Part shown: one piece after another, positions 8,640 through 20,223 of the stretch
Layout: each line of letters begins with the position of its first letter
How positions within the stretch are numbered: the stretch's first letter is position 1
Source: Saccoglossus kowalevskii
Taxonomy: Eukaryota; Hemichordata; Enteropneusta; Harrimaniidae
Length of the DNA stretch: 24,877 nucleotides
Direction of reading: 5' to 3'
NCBI RefSeq assembly: GCF_000003605.2
Contig: NW_003110478.1
Coordinates: 87,257-112,133, forward strand
Translations under genes and position numbers: made by a program
The notes under the pieces: generated by a model
The model's database searches: none
What the model saw: only the letters and a program-made list of their open reading frames with translations
Told to the model about the DNA's origin: nothing

Positions 8640-9366
8640 ATTATAATTAGTGTTTGTAATTTGTTTAATTACCGTGACTCCACTTCAAAATGTCCACATT
8701 GTTTGTCCAAAGCTATACCTGTCATAGTGTCCAGCAAATACAGGCAGATATAACCTTACGGTGGAAGGGAATCTTTATGATGACTTGTGATCTGCCATAC
8801 CACTGACAGCGTAAATTGCGCCCTCAAAGTCGGCATACTGCTGCACTAATACAAATGTTGCATGTCTGTATCGGAGTGTCGATGTTTTTGTTGATCTCAT
8901 TGCAAATTTGAAATCAGCATCCGGAAAAAATGTTTTATCTAGCAACCATTGCGTGCAATGTGGTTAAAATGTTTAACAATCGTAATCATGGCAAACTAAA
9001 CCAATCAGTTTGATTTGACAATGAACTTGAATCACATAACTATAATTGTTATTTGAGAGGGTGTGGTAAAGAACTGTGAGCTCAGAGAAGGGGAAAGACG
9101 GATTTCATAGGAGTTATTCAATATTTTTATATTACAAAAATAACTAAATTATGGAAAAAAGAAACTTTTGTTGTGCTTTTATTGATTTTTAAAAGCATCT
9201 GACATTGTTGAGTGTTTATTCTTTTGAAAGTGTCCTCTGTTTAAACACGTATCAACCACTCTCATTACATAATTGCCCGCTTGGGGTAAGTCGAGGGTAG
9301 TAAAAAAAACATACAGAACAAGAAAATGGGAGTATTATACACACAATACTATTGTGAGTATTATTT
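8640..9366. other. Spacer, no gene seen
   Basis: AT-rich DNA. The only motifs of note are the inverted GAGGGCGCAAT copy at 8815-8825 and a small hairpin CACAATA-C-TATTGTG near 9341. Confidence 0.5.
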
Positions 9367-10186
9367 GTGGATAATGTTTTATTATCAGCCTTGTATTGCA
9401 TCAGAAATTGTCAAATTGATGGAGATCGTAGTAAAGGAAGAATGTCAGTCAATATATGCTTCATTGACTTCACCAAAGCTTCCGTTAGAGTAAAGGTTCC
9501 CTGTCCATGGAAATGTCTTGAGAGCACAAGAATCAACAAGAGATACATAAATTTACTAAAACTCACATACGATCATTCAAAAGTCTCTATTAAGAAAGAT
9601 ATTGGCCCTCCAGGTCTGACAATTCTTAAAAAAAGAGTGAAACAATGAGATTTACTTTCAGTCATAATCCTATTAACTTAGTGCTGTAATCGCCACAAGA
9701 CTCGCCACAAAAACTGAGGATTCTCAGATTCCTTTCCAGTCGCAGTTATGCTGATGATATATGCTTATATGTTAATAACAAAACTGCACTTACTTCAAAA
9801 CGGATCCCAAGCCACTTAAAATCAAGCATACAACATCTTTCCAGTAGTTTTATCTGCGTTAGAATGTGTCAACTGAACGTCTACTGCACTACAGTAACTG
9901 AAAGCCTTTCAAAATCACATAATGCGACTTATGACCAACACCAAAGCCTTCGACCATGTCAAAATTGACGATGTAAGATAAACAACACAACTACAACCAA
10001 TCCGTCATCGAAAGTAAAATTCTCAAACTGTTTGGCCACGCTAAACGAATCGTCTATGACATCAGCTAGATCTGTTTGGATGACATGGTTGATGAAGAGA
10101 AGATGAAGGGATAACATCACAGCATGGAAGGTCCTGATATAATTTCCCTGAGCAGTCTTGCTAAAGATCGAGAACTGTGGAAATAG
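9367..10186 (+). mobile_element. LINE (non-LTR retrotransposon) reverse-transcriptase relic
   Basis: The first 93 codons (frame of 9367-9648) include ICFIDFTKA, the RT motif A region of LINE polymerases. The second Asp of the usual FDFxKAFD-type motif is lost. INLLKLTYDHSKVSIK follows, as in this part of LINE RT domains. In another frame SYADDICLYV at 9744-9773 carries the YADD catalytic motif C. In a third frame KLFGHAKRI (10025-10051) and SLAKDRELW (10154-10180) resemble the conserved C-terminal end of LINE ORF2 proteins. Three frames, several stops and no 5' part show it is a 5'-truncated, inactive fossil. The clade cannot be fixed by eye; RTE- or CR1-like groups have similar ends. Confidence 0.85.
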
Positions 10187-12053
10187 TAAGATTTTAACCT
10201 ATGGCTCAGGTGTGTAGGGATTTTCATAACAACGAGATCAGTTGGTCACTTGCAGAATGCCCCCGGAGAAGGTTGCCCTCACCCGATGTATTTAACAACC
10301 GAGAAGTGGTACATACAATATTAATTTAATTATTATGCCAAGCCAGTGGTATCAAAGTAAATGTTACAAAATATTATACAACACTAAGTATTCATCGCTT
10401 CGTTTGAAATACACTTGGATGTACAGGCTCAGGATCCTTGTGGTGCACAAGGCTGTATGTAACATTGGCATTTCTATTAACTATTGTAATACGTATAGTT
10501 CAAGTATATTATGAGCTGTAATGCGACATTTCTTCCTTCGATAAATTATCCACATATTCTTTCAAATGAAACTTGAAGCCTGAACGATGCTTAATAATTC
10601 ACACAGTAGTGGGAAAAACGTATGAACGTAAGTGTCCGGTGAATAATTTACAAGAAATCGAAGATGGACAGTTTTTGAATAGTTCGTTGTCTTACGCAGT
10701 TGAACCCGTGACCCTAAATCACTAGTCTGTCTTTTACGTGAAATGCTTTAAAAGTTAGATAAGATGTAAATAATTCGGTTTGACTACTATTATATAACAT
10801 TTTTTTTAATAATATTATTCTGTATTTTGCGCCATGCGTCATTTAATACAATAAAGACCACATTTATAATTATAAAATGTGCATGAATATGGTATTACAT
10901 CGTTATACATAAAACACTTCATGCAATAAAAATGTATTTTTATGGGTTCTTTCATTTGGCTTGTTATGCATTCTATTCAGTCCATTTTTGTATGTAATGG
11001 AGAACAGGTCCTTTGTTCATATCATAATAGAGTTACTTACATTTATCTATTATATATGTGTAATTCGACAGTATTTGCGAACATCTCTATTCATACCTCG
11101 GCTCCTCATGGTGATTGTAAGCGCCCGCTACAAGTATGAACGGGACTTATGTACTTATAATATCAGCATTGGTTATTGTGTTCGTATAATTGTGACAATT
11201 ATGAAATATTACTCCATCGTCTGATTAGTCGACCGTCAGACTAGTCGTTGTGAAGTATTGTCCATATTGATAATTACTAATTGTTTAATTTGGGATAGAA
11301 ATATATATTTCCTTGATAACTAGAAATAGTGACTGTCATCCCGACACGTAATAGCACATTTCATCGAACAGCAAGTGCTTTGTCCTCAGCTTCAACATCG
11401 CTCGTACCCGTCTCGTCCTGGTATGGAAATTGGATTTACAATTCTCTGTTTATTCTATATTCTCGTTAACTTTAAGCGTTGGATACAACGGAAATTCACT
11501 TGAAAACATCTCTTTAAGTCAGAAGTAAACATGTTTGTCTAGAAATGAGAGTGAATGGCGGGTTTACAACAATGATGACGTTTGGTTTATTGTTTGTCTC
11601 CGATGTTATTATAGGGTTGAATCCACAACGTATATGACCATTTTAGTATAGCAGTACATGACGTAATATCGATGTTGTACACACAATAATACAATTCGCT
11701 TCGTTTGAAAACAATCTCGTTACAATCTAGTACTCTCATTTTGTATGAATTTAACGTTATTATCTCAGGAATGCTGATCATTGGCAAGAAACGTTTGGAT
11801 TTGATTAACGTGAAAAGTAATATTATTATACTTCGTCACAACATGGTAGGCACGGGCGATTAGCACTGGGCAACCTTGGCTGATTAGCAAAGTGACAAAT
11901 CACTGTGAAAGTAGCCAAGTATACCACAACATATCGAACTACTCATAACATCACTGTATAAATACGATCGTATATGAATTGTAATAGAAATACAAAGATT
12001 TGTAAACACTAGCTGCAAAGTGGATTCAAAATAAACATTGAGTATGGTGAACA
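10187..12053. other. Gene-free spacer
   Basis: AT-rich, with only short open frames that start at non-ATG codons (10942-11224) or lie antisense (11587-11787, 11884-12072) and have no recognisable product. Reverse-complement text around 10690-10730 (GGGTCACGGGTTCAAC) contains a tRNA B-box-like GGTTCAA and may be a decayed tRNA-derived SINE, but the fold is not convincing. Confidence 0.45.
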
Positions 12054-12395
12054 ATGTACCAATCGAATTCATATGTCTGTCGTCAGCTTCTTCAAAGCCC
12101 TAACAGTAAACAGATAATTATTGTTGAGTACCGCGTGCGACACGAACGGATTTTCAGTTTACTGGCTTTGTTGTTTGCTGAAATCGACATTGAAATGGCT
12201 GTGTCATTTTATTCCACTCTATGTCTCCTCGAATACGACTGTCATCAAGATTGGGGGTGTGAATATGTGAACATAATAATGGTTTGTAAATTATGTGAAA
12301 GAACAGACTACACCATTCTGGTTTGTAAATTGTGTGAAAGAGTCTACGCCAAAGAGACTACAGACTACGCCATTATACGATTCATACTTGTGTAA
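12054..12395 (+). other. Open frame of uncertain coding status, 113 codons
   Basis: ATG 12054 (A at -3) to TAA 12395. The product would contain two CKLCER segments because of a 39-bp tandem duplication (12280-12357). It shows no known domain, and composition resembles the surrounding non-coding DNA. I consider it more likely fortuitous than real. Confidence 0.15.
12280..12357. repeat. 39-bp imperfect tandem duplication
   Basis: TGGTTTGTAAATTATGTGAA and what follows is repeated 39 bases later with a few substitutions. It is short and isolated. Confidence 0.7.
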
Positions 12396-15300
12396 AGGTC
12401 AGACAGAAGGACGTACGGTGAAGACGACTCGACGAATCTTGATTATCCCTCGGTTTCTAATATGTTTGTTCAATTAATTATACAAACACAGAATGAATTT
12501 TAAAAATGACTAAGTAAAAAACACATAAAACAGTCGCAACAACAACAAATCAAAAAACGTTGATCCAAAATGGTAAGAAAAAGTATTAACGTCAAAGGGA
12601 TGTATTGCTCAAGATTGCACGAGGCGCGACTCTTCGTCCCAATCATTTGCCACGCAATGTAATGGTTGTTGCAGCGCCAGTCGTATATTATAGATGAATT
12701 TTGATTGTTTGCACCAGTAATTTTGATGAGTGCTCCATGTATTTTAAAATGATTGCCTGCCAAAATTGCTAAAAAATCGAGCATTTTATTTCAGAATCAG
12801 TGATACTGCTTCCCACAATAAGGAATATCTGACCAATAAAGTATTCAAACCTTCAAGAGGTCGATTTATTTTACAGAAGTGGACTGGATACTGAAAATAG
12901 ATAAGCCAGGGATAGATCGCAAGTTTTATTGTTGACAAAAACTTAACGATTTGTTCAATTCAATAGCATTAGTTGTTTAATTAATGACTAGTGAAGACGA
13001 TGGAGATGTAGTACATGTACAGTAATAACATGTGTTTTTCACGAGATAATTAATGCAAAAAAAAGATGTAACAATAATGGTCAGATAAAATATCATTGTT
13101 TTGAGAGGAATGATGAGCATCTAGAAACAAGATATATATTTTAATTTGCATAATTTGCGTCACAATTGACTTATATATACTCTTTTCAAACGGACCTAAA
13201 ACTGGTGATTTTTTTTTCGATGCCAACATTGTGTACAGTCAATTATGTGCAAATAAAACGTTAACAATTTATATTTTTTTTTATAAAAGTATTAACAGTA
13301 CTTTCTGGCAACGTGGAATTAGTTTGTCCATGACTAAATCACTGCATAATACGTATTACTACCGCTGTTACTGGGGCCATGACCTTAGTGGGGTAATATG
13401 ATTATAACTTAGCTCCTTCATGAGGATGGGCATTAATAATTATTATTATCACGTTATGGATTGTGCTTCACTGTATTCAGACTTAAGATTTTCACAGAAT
13501 TATAACATTATATACTACTGGAACAGTGTACCTCATCGTTAAATACATTCACTCAATCACAATTCAGTGTACGACATTGTGATGAGCTGGGTGCAATAAC
13601 TCTTTATTAACTAAGAATGAATTACGTTTAAATTGATGATTTCTTACTTAATTAATTTAATTCTTGAAACTTTAATTTTCCCAACATATGGAATGCACGT
13701 GTTGCAAATAAGACTGCATTGTAGCATAGAATTAAATTAGCATATCAATTAATACATTGACAATAATAGGCTTCATATCATTGTTTGTTAGGTGATAAAT
13801 TATTCACTTCTTAAATATTACTCCAATACTTGTGTCATTTTAATACAAATTCGCTCCAAAATAGATGACTAAAACATGGCTGTTTAATCAGCCCTTCATT
13901 ATTTGGCTGTTTTAGTGATTTACGATTAACACTGAACCACCAAATTGGTATCACACAGTACGACGATTTTTTTAATTATATGGCTAAACATTTTTTGGGG
14001 GTTCTAGATAATCTCTTCAATTTTAAATGAACTTAACACAAATCAATATTTTCAAATAAACGAGTCTAAAACTTTTATTTTGGAATATATTTAATTCAAG
14101 TTATGTTTAATGTCGCAACAACGGAGTTAGAAGGAGAGGAAAATGTTGTTAATTCGTAGGATCTCGAGCACGACAGTTTATATGTCAGTAATTTGAGGGA
14201 TTTCCGAGTTTCGTGTCATGGTATCACGGAGATCAGTCCGAACGAAAATTAGCGTACTTAGCATAAGTCATCAACCCTCCCTTTCTTATGCTATTGTCTT
14301 GAAATGCTGTTAGAAGTTGAAAGCCGAGTTAATTAGCATATCCATCACTCTTAACAACAATATCAACATCAACATGTCAGCCATTGACTCAGGTACAAGG
14401 AACTCATTTGACATGTAAGTGCAAGAAGTTGTGTTTGTCACATGTTGTATGCGTGTTCAAGGTAATCCTAATAACGATTGTTTACTGAAGGTTGAATTAT
14501 GGAGTACGCAATGCTGTCTGGGAATGGATGCCATATCCACATCTAACCCATCAAGATATAACAGATTTACAAGCTATTGTCATTGAAACATATCATGTAT
14601 TTAATTTAGATTGTTTGCTCGAAATAAAAATTAGATTAGAAATTAGATTTGGTCTCGACTAAAACACTTTAGTTTAATCACATGTTTCCGTATCAAAGCA
14701 AGTAGGAAGCAAGTTGTACATTGCGGCGAGACAACAATTTGCCAGCAGACCAAAATAACGTCCCTATCTATTGATAGTTCTGTTTCTTGTTAATTACTGC
14801 AACCAATTAAGCAAGAGCGATGCCACGTTGATCTATGGTTTACAAAGTCTGATAGAAACATACATTTAGTGCATTGTCCTCGCCTAAGCCTCGGTCAGTA
14901 TTAAGCTGCATTGTTATATTGACAAACGACAAATCAAAAGTTTTAGATACGTTTGTTGTTTCGTCATGTTTTGAGTCTTCTATGTATTACCCCCGGGTAT
15001 TACCACGTTCACCATGACAACCTTACGTAAGTGCGTCCTTCAGGAATGTGTCATTCAGTAATGGTATGCAATGTTTCACTTTTGAAATGACAAAATTCTG
15101 CTTCTGCTAACCATTGTATATTACAGTTATGATAATTTAGTACAAATAATTAACTCACAGACAACGACAAATAATTACGTAGGGTAATTTTATTTTACGG
15201 TTATAATATGTCACTATCACTGTTTTGACAGTGAAGACAGTTTTGGTTAATATTCTTAGAATTAACTGGCTAGCAAAACAGGTTTGTAGATATTAGCATC

Positions 15301-15670
15301 CATCAACAGGAAGTAAAATTTTCCCATCATGATGACGAAAACGTTACATATTTTATTTGATTTTATTTTTTAAACCGTAACTGTGTGTTTTTCAAAGAGC
15401 CATACCAGAATTATACTGATTCTGATCTTGTGAATAATTTGGTAAACGTCTCGGAACAGGTTTTATTTAAAACATATTTCTCAATATAATATGTCTGCAA
15501 TAACTGGAGTAAATGGTGAAACAAATGAACAAACAAATGTTTTGAAGTTATGAAATACTACTACATATCCCGTATTTCATTATTAAATGCTATTAATGTA
15601 ATTGTTCACTTACTACATCGAATATTAAGCAAATATAGTAACATATAAATGAAAGTTAGCCTATTCAAGT
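12396..15670. other. Gene desert, left part
   Basis: More than 3 kb of AT-rich DNA with homopolymer tracts and many TAAT-rich stretches. No open frame, RNA gene or repeat family is recognised. ACCATGACAAC occurs at 15011-15021. Confidence 0.5.
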
Positions 15671-15691
15671 GGGGAGGGGTGAGGGGTGGGG
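15671..15691 (+). other. G-quadruplex motif
   Basis: Four runs of GGGG are separated by loops A, TGA and T. This satisfies the strict intramolecular G-quadruplex pattern with very short loops. It is the only such motif I saw and is conspicuous in AT-rich surroundings. Confidence 0.75.
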
Positions 15692-17211
15692 AAAATAAAC
15701 GATTCCTCTCAAAATGGTCGTAACTAAGCAAAGTTATCTGTATCAACTGAACAAACCCATAGAGAACTTATAGAAAGTGTGTAAAATGAATGAGGAGAAT
15801 TATGATGTAATATATGATGTCAAAGTTCATACTAATGTTGAATATTATTGAAATTTATCAAAGGATAACGTATACACATGCAAGCAACTTGACGTAAATG
15901 TAACCATCTGTATTCGCTGGTAAATTAAATTTTATCTACAAAGCAGACAGTGGATTGGTTATATTTATTTAAAAAAAAAACAATTACAAGTAGCAGTAAT
16001 TGAATTGGTATGTTTGCTGTGAAAATAAGCGCTCTCTTTTAAACTAGCTTTATTTGTGCAGCTGACTAAATTCCTGTTGTCACGTAGGTTGTAACATGTC
16101 TTAGTGTGTCTAATTGGGTGCGGGAATTGTTTTTACAGTACGTTGATGGCTTCACAATTTTCTTATTAGCTGTATTAGTAACAAAACCCTTGTATATCAC
16201 TATAACTATGTACTACAGTCCAAACCTTTCAAATAGAACTCGCATACTGTGTTGGGAGACGAATTAAAATAACCAATATGTTGAATTCGTCTGTCGTAAT
16301 GAAATGGTTTCTATAGAAATGGGTTTTTCATTTGATCACTTTGTTTACACAAGAAAATGTCGATATTAAAACCAGCATGGTTGTTCAGTGGCACGAATGA
16401 TCAAATAAACCGGGTTAACATTTCGCACCAGTATTTTTTCCTTTTCTAATACATAATTAAAAAATGGTTGGATAGACGTACGATCGAAGGTGGATTCATT
16501 AAATTCATTACGGTTCAATTCGCGTGAACTGGTTCAGAGGAACAACTCAACCAAGTGTGGAAAACCCCGATGGCGCCATAAAAATGTTGATGCATTTTTT
16601 TAAACAATTATTTTCCATGGCATGTTTGCAAATATTTAAATTGTTAAACAAAATAAGTTGGTTGGTTCGAAGTTTGCAAGAAAACTAGTACTAACATATA
16701 AAGTATGACATTTCGTTTGATATCTTATATCCCTATTGTGACGCTAAAACTAAATGGATAACGTATTCAGCGTGGTTGTGTTGTTAAACAAGAACTAACA
16801 TTTAGTGTATGTGAGTAATTTGGTAAACATGGCCAATTTGTGACATGTGTTAACGTGAAATATCAACAAGAGATACGGAACTACGTACATATGCAACATC
16901 CGTGTACATTGAGACGTTGAACATTCCTATGACGTATACGTTATTCACCGAATACTGTATTTGTTTTATCCCCACCCAAACAGAGATCCATGTATAGGCG
17001 TTAATCAGAGCATTTAGACATGTTGTAACGCATAATTTTACACGCAGTGTGCCTCCTCACGAAGATAACGTTACCCACAGTGATGATCGTGACCTGGATT
17101 TGACATAGCTGTATGGTTATGTGCAAATATAATTTATCGCATAGGCATCAGTTATATAAATATAATCAGTGTTGATTCTAGATATATGCGGCGACAGAGC
17201 CGTGGAGACAG
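15692..17211. other. Gene desert, middle part
   Basis: AT-rich DNA with no supported open frame. I see nothing in it beyond scattered homopolymers. Confidence 0.5.
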
Positions 17212-17284
17212 GACAAGGACAGTGTTAGTGGACAGGACAGTGTTAGTGGTCAGGACAGGGTTAGTGGACAGGACAGTGTTAGTG
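17212..17284 (+). repeat. 18-bp tandem repeat, four units
   Basis: GACAGGACAGTGTTAGTG is repeated four times. The first unit has one extra A and the third has two changes. Small minisatellite. Confidence 0.9.
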
Positions 17285-18593
17285 GACATGCACGTCCTCT
17301 CCAACTGAAATGACGATACGTTATTGACGTACTTTAACTAAAGTAGTAGATGTGTACATGCCGGATGAGTGACATTTCAGACAGCATCATTACAACAAAC
17401 ATCCACGTAAATAAAATTGAATAAAATTGAATAGAATTTATAACTGAGAGCACTGATCATAATAGTGTATATGGTCACACAATGTACCCTGCTGTACTGT
17501 AATGTTCGTTTTCAAAAAGACCATTCAACTTCCGTCCTGCGTATGAAATGAATATCGAGAGTTACTTTGTGTGAACAGGGCGATTGCAGATTGAATACAC
17601 ATATAAACTGATGTTTTCATTTCGGTAAACGTTCATTTGTATTTTATACTCCCCAACCCCTTGCCTGTCTGGGTCTTTTCACGTCATGCTTATACGTGTG
17701 TACAATGACTCCAATTGTATTCCACGCGTTCCCTTAACACCAATCTTGAAATCCAATCAATTGGAAATAAACATTAAATTACGCTGAAAATACAATTGTA
17801 CACTGGAATCAACGTCATGAAAATCAGCAAAACTATTAGATAAATATAGTTAACCGAAACATTCATAACGCTATTAGCGGGGTGTGCCATTGTTCACAGT
17901 TATGTAAGAGCATTCCGTGGCGGATATGTCTCATTTAATTATACGATGTTTTTTTGTGTCGGAAGTGAACTATCACCTGAAACTACACGAGGTCGTTGAC
18001 ACTGACTATTTTTAAGAGACGAATTATTCATAAACAACAGTCATCTCGTGGTAAAAAATATGGTTTGTGTTTATTTCACCGCCATGCGTCGTTTATTGTA
18101 CTCACGGGGAGGGGAGCGTAGCGTGATCAACATGTCCGTTCACAGACGTGTGAGTTTTTTGTTGACATGAATTTAATTAATGGATTTATAAGATGGAAGT
18201 AATGTTTACCTATTTTGGCAGCAACCGAGCGTGAACAATTTAAACGATTCTGGAGAAGTACCCTATTTAATCGTTTTTTTTTTTTTTTTTTTTCCACCTT
18301 TACGTGTGCGTTTCAACGGCAGGTATTCCGTTTGTATTTCTGCATAATATGTCGGTTTCACATCGCCCCAGAATGCAACGCAAAAAATGGCAGTCAAATT
18401 ACATTTTTTTTTATTTGATCACCATGACAACCGTCCATTATACATGCGACGAGTGGGTAGACTAGTTTGCTTTGTATGGGAAATAGAAGGAGACGCATAA
18501 TACGGTGATTACAATACGAGGCGATTCATTCAGAGTCCGAGCATTGGCCTATTGTCAGCTAGTCACAATTCATGCGACCAAACATAGCATTTG
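17285..18593. other. Spacer upstream of the ankyrin gene
   Basis: Contains the tandem decamer ATAAAATTGA (2.7 copies, 17411-17437), a T20 run (18274-18293) and the X-box-like site listed separately. A 67-codon frame across the T20 run encodes poly-Phe and is not a gene. Confidence 0.5.
18418..18431 (+). promoter_or_regulatory. X-box-like (RFX) site
   Basis: ATCACCATGACAAC fits RYYNYYATRRNRAC at every position. It lies about 220 bases upstream of the predicted transcription start of the ankyrin gene. The 11-base core ACCATGACAAC recurs at 15011 and 23261 on the same strand. RFX binding is inferred. Confidence 0.35.
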
Positions 18594-18645
18594 CGCCGAT
18601 TGCTGCGCATAAAATCGGCGAACCTAAGTGACCGTGTCACCAGTT
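18594..18645 (+). promoter_or_regulatory. Putative core promoter of the ankyrin gene
   Basis: An 8-bp perfect inverted repeat, CGCCGATT (18594-18601) and AATCGGCG (18613-18620), with an 11-base spacer overlaps a TATA-like CATAAAAT (18609-18616). A start-like CCAGTT with A at 18642 lies 33 bases further on, normal TATA-to-start spacing. This gives a leader of about 128 bases. Confidence 0.4.
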
Positions 18646-18769
18646 GTCGTGGTTGAGGCAAGTACGTCAAGTGGTATGTGACATACGCTATGTGCTGAAA
18701 TAACGGTAGTGTGCGTGGATACGGTTACAACATTTTCTACTTGTAGTTTACGTGGTGCAATCGTTTACC

Positions 18770-19462
18770 ATGGCTGGACGGCTGTTCGATGCTGTGACTG
18801 GGACTCGCTTTGCTGAAGTCAAATTGCTGTTAGATCTTCACGTTAACGTGGACTGTAAGAATATACTGGGGCAGACACCGCTGTTCGTCACGCTGCAAAT
18901 CGACGATGAAGGGAAACGAGATAAAATGTTCCGGTACCTAGTGAGGAGGGGTGCCGAGGTCTTGGAGGAAGATTACCGACAGAAAACGCTTTTCCAGTAC
19001 ACATGTGAACTTGGAAGGGTGAAACAAGCGACACGGATACTAGATCAGGTAGGGGCAGGTAGTGTTAATTTAAACGGCCGTGACTTGGACGGCAACACGG
19101 CGTTACTGTACGCAGTCAAGTCGAAAAACATTGAGATTGTGAAAATGTTGGTAGAGATGCTACGTTTTTACCACATGACTGTGGACTTGGTGGACAATGA
19201 CGGCTGTACACCTCTGATACACGCCAAGAAATTGGGTCTATCAGAAATCAGTGACATACTATTGCGGGACGGGCGAGCCAATGCCCACATCGCCGATAAT
19301 ATTAGCCGCTTTAACGCCTACGAATGGGAAGAACATACAAAGGAACGACTAAAACGGGAAGCACGCGACGAAAAAGAAAAACAAAAAGTTCAAAACCTAA
19401 TATTTCCAAAAGTTGGCCAGGTTCAGGCGAAGAAGAAACAAATTTTAGATCTGATGGTATGA
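18770..19462 (+). CDS. Ankyrin-repeat protein, N-terminal part (230 aa)
   Basis: ATG 18770 has a perfect Kozak context (ACCATGG). Five ankyrin-type repeats are visible at about 2-31, 33-66, 71-103, 107-140 and 144-175. The GxTPL/GxTAL turns appear as GQTPLF (34-39), GNTALL (108-113) and GCTPLI (145-150), each followed by a helix-turn-helix pattern (e.g. KMFRYLVRRGAEV). Ankyrin repeats bind proteins; the partner here is unknown. A charged helix (EEHTKERLKREARDEKEKQK, 187-206) follows. The repeat block at the N terminus and apparently single exon recall the ANKRD34 family, but only loosely. The frame stops at 19460-19462 while a clearly coding frame continues at -1, so this is probably only the first half of a product of about 480 residues. 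No intron is needed elsewhere. Confidence 0.88.
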   Translation: MAGRLFDAVTGTRFAEVKLLLDLHVNVDCKNILGQTPLFVTLQIDDEGKRDKMFRYLVRRGAEVLEEDYRQKTLFQYTCELGRVKQATRILDQVGAGSVNLNGRDLDGNTALLYAVKSKNIEIVKMLVEMLRFYHMTVDLVDNDGCTPLIHAKKLGLSEISDILLRDGRANAHIADNISRFNAYEWEEHTKERLKREARDEKEKQKVQNLIFPKVGQVQAKKKQILDLMV

Positions 19463-20223
19463 AGTCATGTCCGTCCCTCTCAACGTTTCGAGATGACCAG
19501 ACTCTGATGACACAGGATACCTCGTCGTCTACGAACGGCACAGTAATTACGTCTAGTCGATCTATGTATTCGTATCAAAGCCGCCAGCCTTACACGGTCC
19601 GTAGGGGCAGTATGTCAATGACTAAACTACCGATGCTTACAGACAAGAGTATTATGAACAAGTCTGTCGATTCCGCAATATCTTTGCTGGAAATTGCGTC
19701 ACGGCAAACCATGCCGCTTCACCACGTGGATCATTTTGTGAGTAGTCAATTCGACAAAACCAAAGCATCGCAGTACCAGGGATATCAGCCTGCTAACCAG
19801 ATGATTATGATCAATAACTTGATGACGGTATATTCCGAGCAACACACTGGGGGCTTCCGAAAAGTTGCCAAAATCGTAAAACCTAAAACACCACCCCAGG
19901 CATTGCGAAAGAACAAGAAAGTGTCCACGCTGGCCATTCTGTTCGGCCGAGACAAGCAACAGGCACGGATGCAAAGATTGGCATCCCGCAAACAACTAAA
20001 GCGCGGGAAGGATGAGAAAGACGATAATAACAAGAAATCGAAAAAAACGAAACAGAACAAAAAGAAAGCAGACGCAGAGAAAGGTGCCAAATATGGGGGA
20101 ACATTGGCTATTATCTCAGAAGACACCGAGGAAACGCTGTCAAAAGGAAATCGAAGATCGAGAGGACCGACCTTTCCAGGACAGCAAGTTATTCCTCCTA
20201 TATCCGTGTCAGAGAAGAATTGA
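19315..20223 (+). CDS. C-terminal part of the ankyrin-repeat protein, -1 frame
   Basis: An open frame follows a TAA at 19312-19314 and runs to TGA 20223. It overlaps the end of the ankyrin frame by 148 bases. Its first ATG (19324) lies inside that overlap in poor surroundings and is an unlikely independent start. From about 19388 on, composition is protein-like: Ser/Thr-rich segments, an RRGSMSM basophilic kinase-type site (near 19595), a Lys-rich cluster NKKSKKTKQNKKK (near 20029) that could act as a nuclear signal, and a VIPPISV C terminus. Three A5 runs (19371-19387) lie in the overlap. A single missing base there would join both frames. No canonical X_XXY_YYZ slippery heptamer is present, and no intron with sensible length restores the frame. 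It is therefore an assembly indel, a real disrupting mutation, or unconventional decoding. Confidence 0.75.
   Translation, partial: RLRMGRTYKGTTKTGSTRRKRKTKSSKPNISKSWPGSGEEETNFRSDGMKSCPSLSTFRDDQTLMTQDTSSSTNGTVITSSRSMYSYQSRQPYTVRRGSMSMTKLPMLTDKSIMNKSVDSAISLLEIASRQTMPLHHVDHFVSSQFDKTKASQYQGYQPANQMIMINNLMTVYSEQHTGGFRKVAKIVKPKTPPQALRKNKKVSTLAILFGRDKQQARMQRLASRKQLKRGKDEKDDNNKKSKKTKQNKKKADAEKGAKYGGTLAIISEDTEETLSKGNRRSRGPTFPGQQVIPPISVSEKN

Noticed and set aside
10942-11224. Two overlapping hydrophobic short frames
   Set aside because: The second starts at TTG; AT-rich DNA gives Leu/Ile/Tyr-rich frames by chance.
10395-11710. Shared 15-mer TCGCTTCGTTTGAAA at 10395 and 11696
   Set aside because: One such match is not surprising in 25 kb and flanks are unrelated.
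18215-18418. 67-codon frame with poly-Phe
   Set aside because: Produced by the T20 homopolymer; no ATG-supported start.
19388-19426. Tiny intron restoring the ankyrin frame
   Set aside because: The GT..AG choices tried give lengths of 33 or 39, multiples of three, far below normal intron size.
19370-19462. Canonical -1 frameshift heptamer in the ankyrin overlap
   Set aside because: Checked codon by codon: no X_XXY_YYZ in the zero frame, only A-rich runs.
19699-20126. Antisense frames under the ankyrin gene's 3' half
   Set aside because: They are shadows of the coding strand; the Phe/Ser-rich product mirrors the Lys-rich segment.
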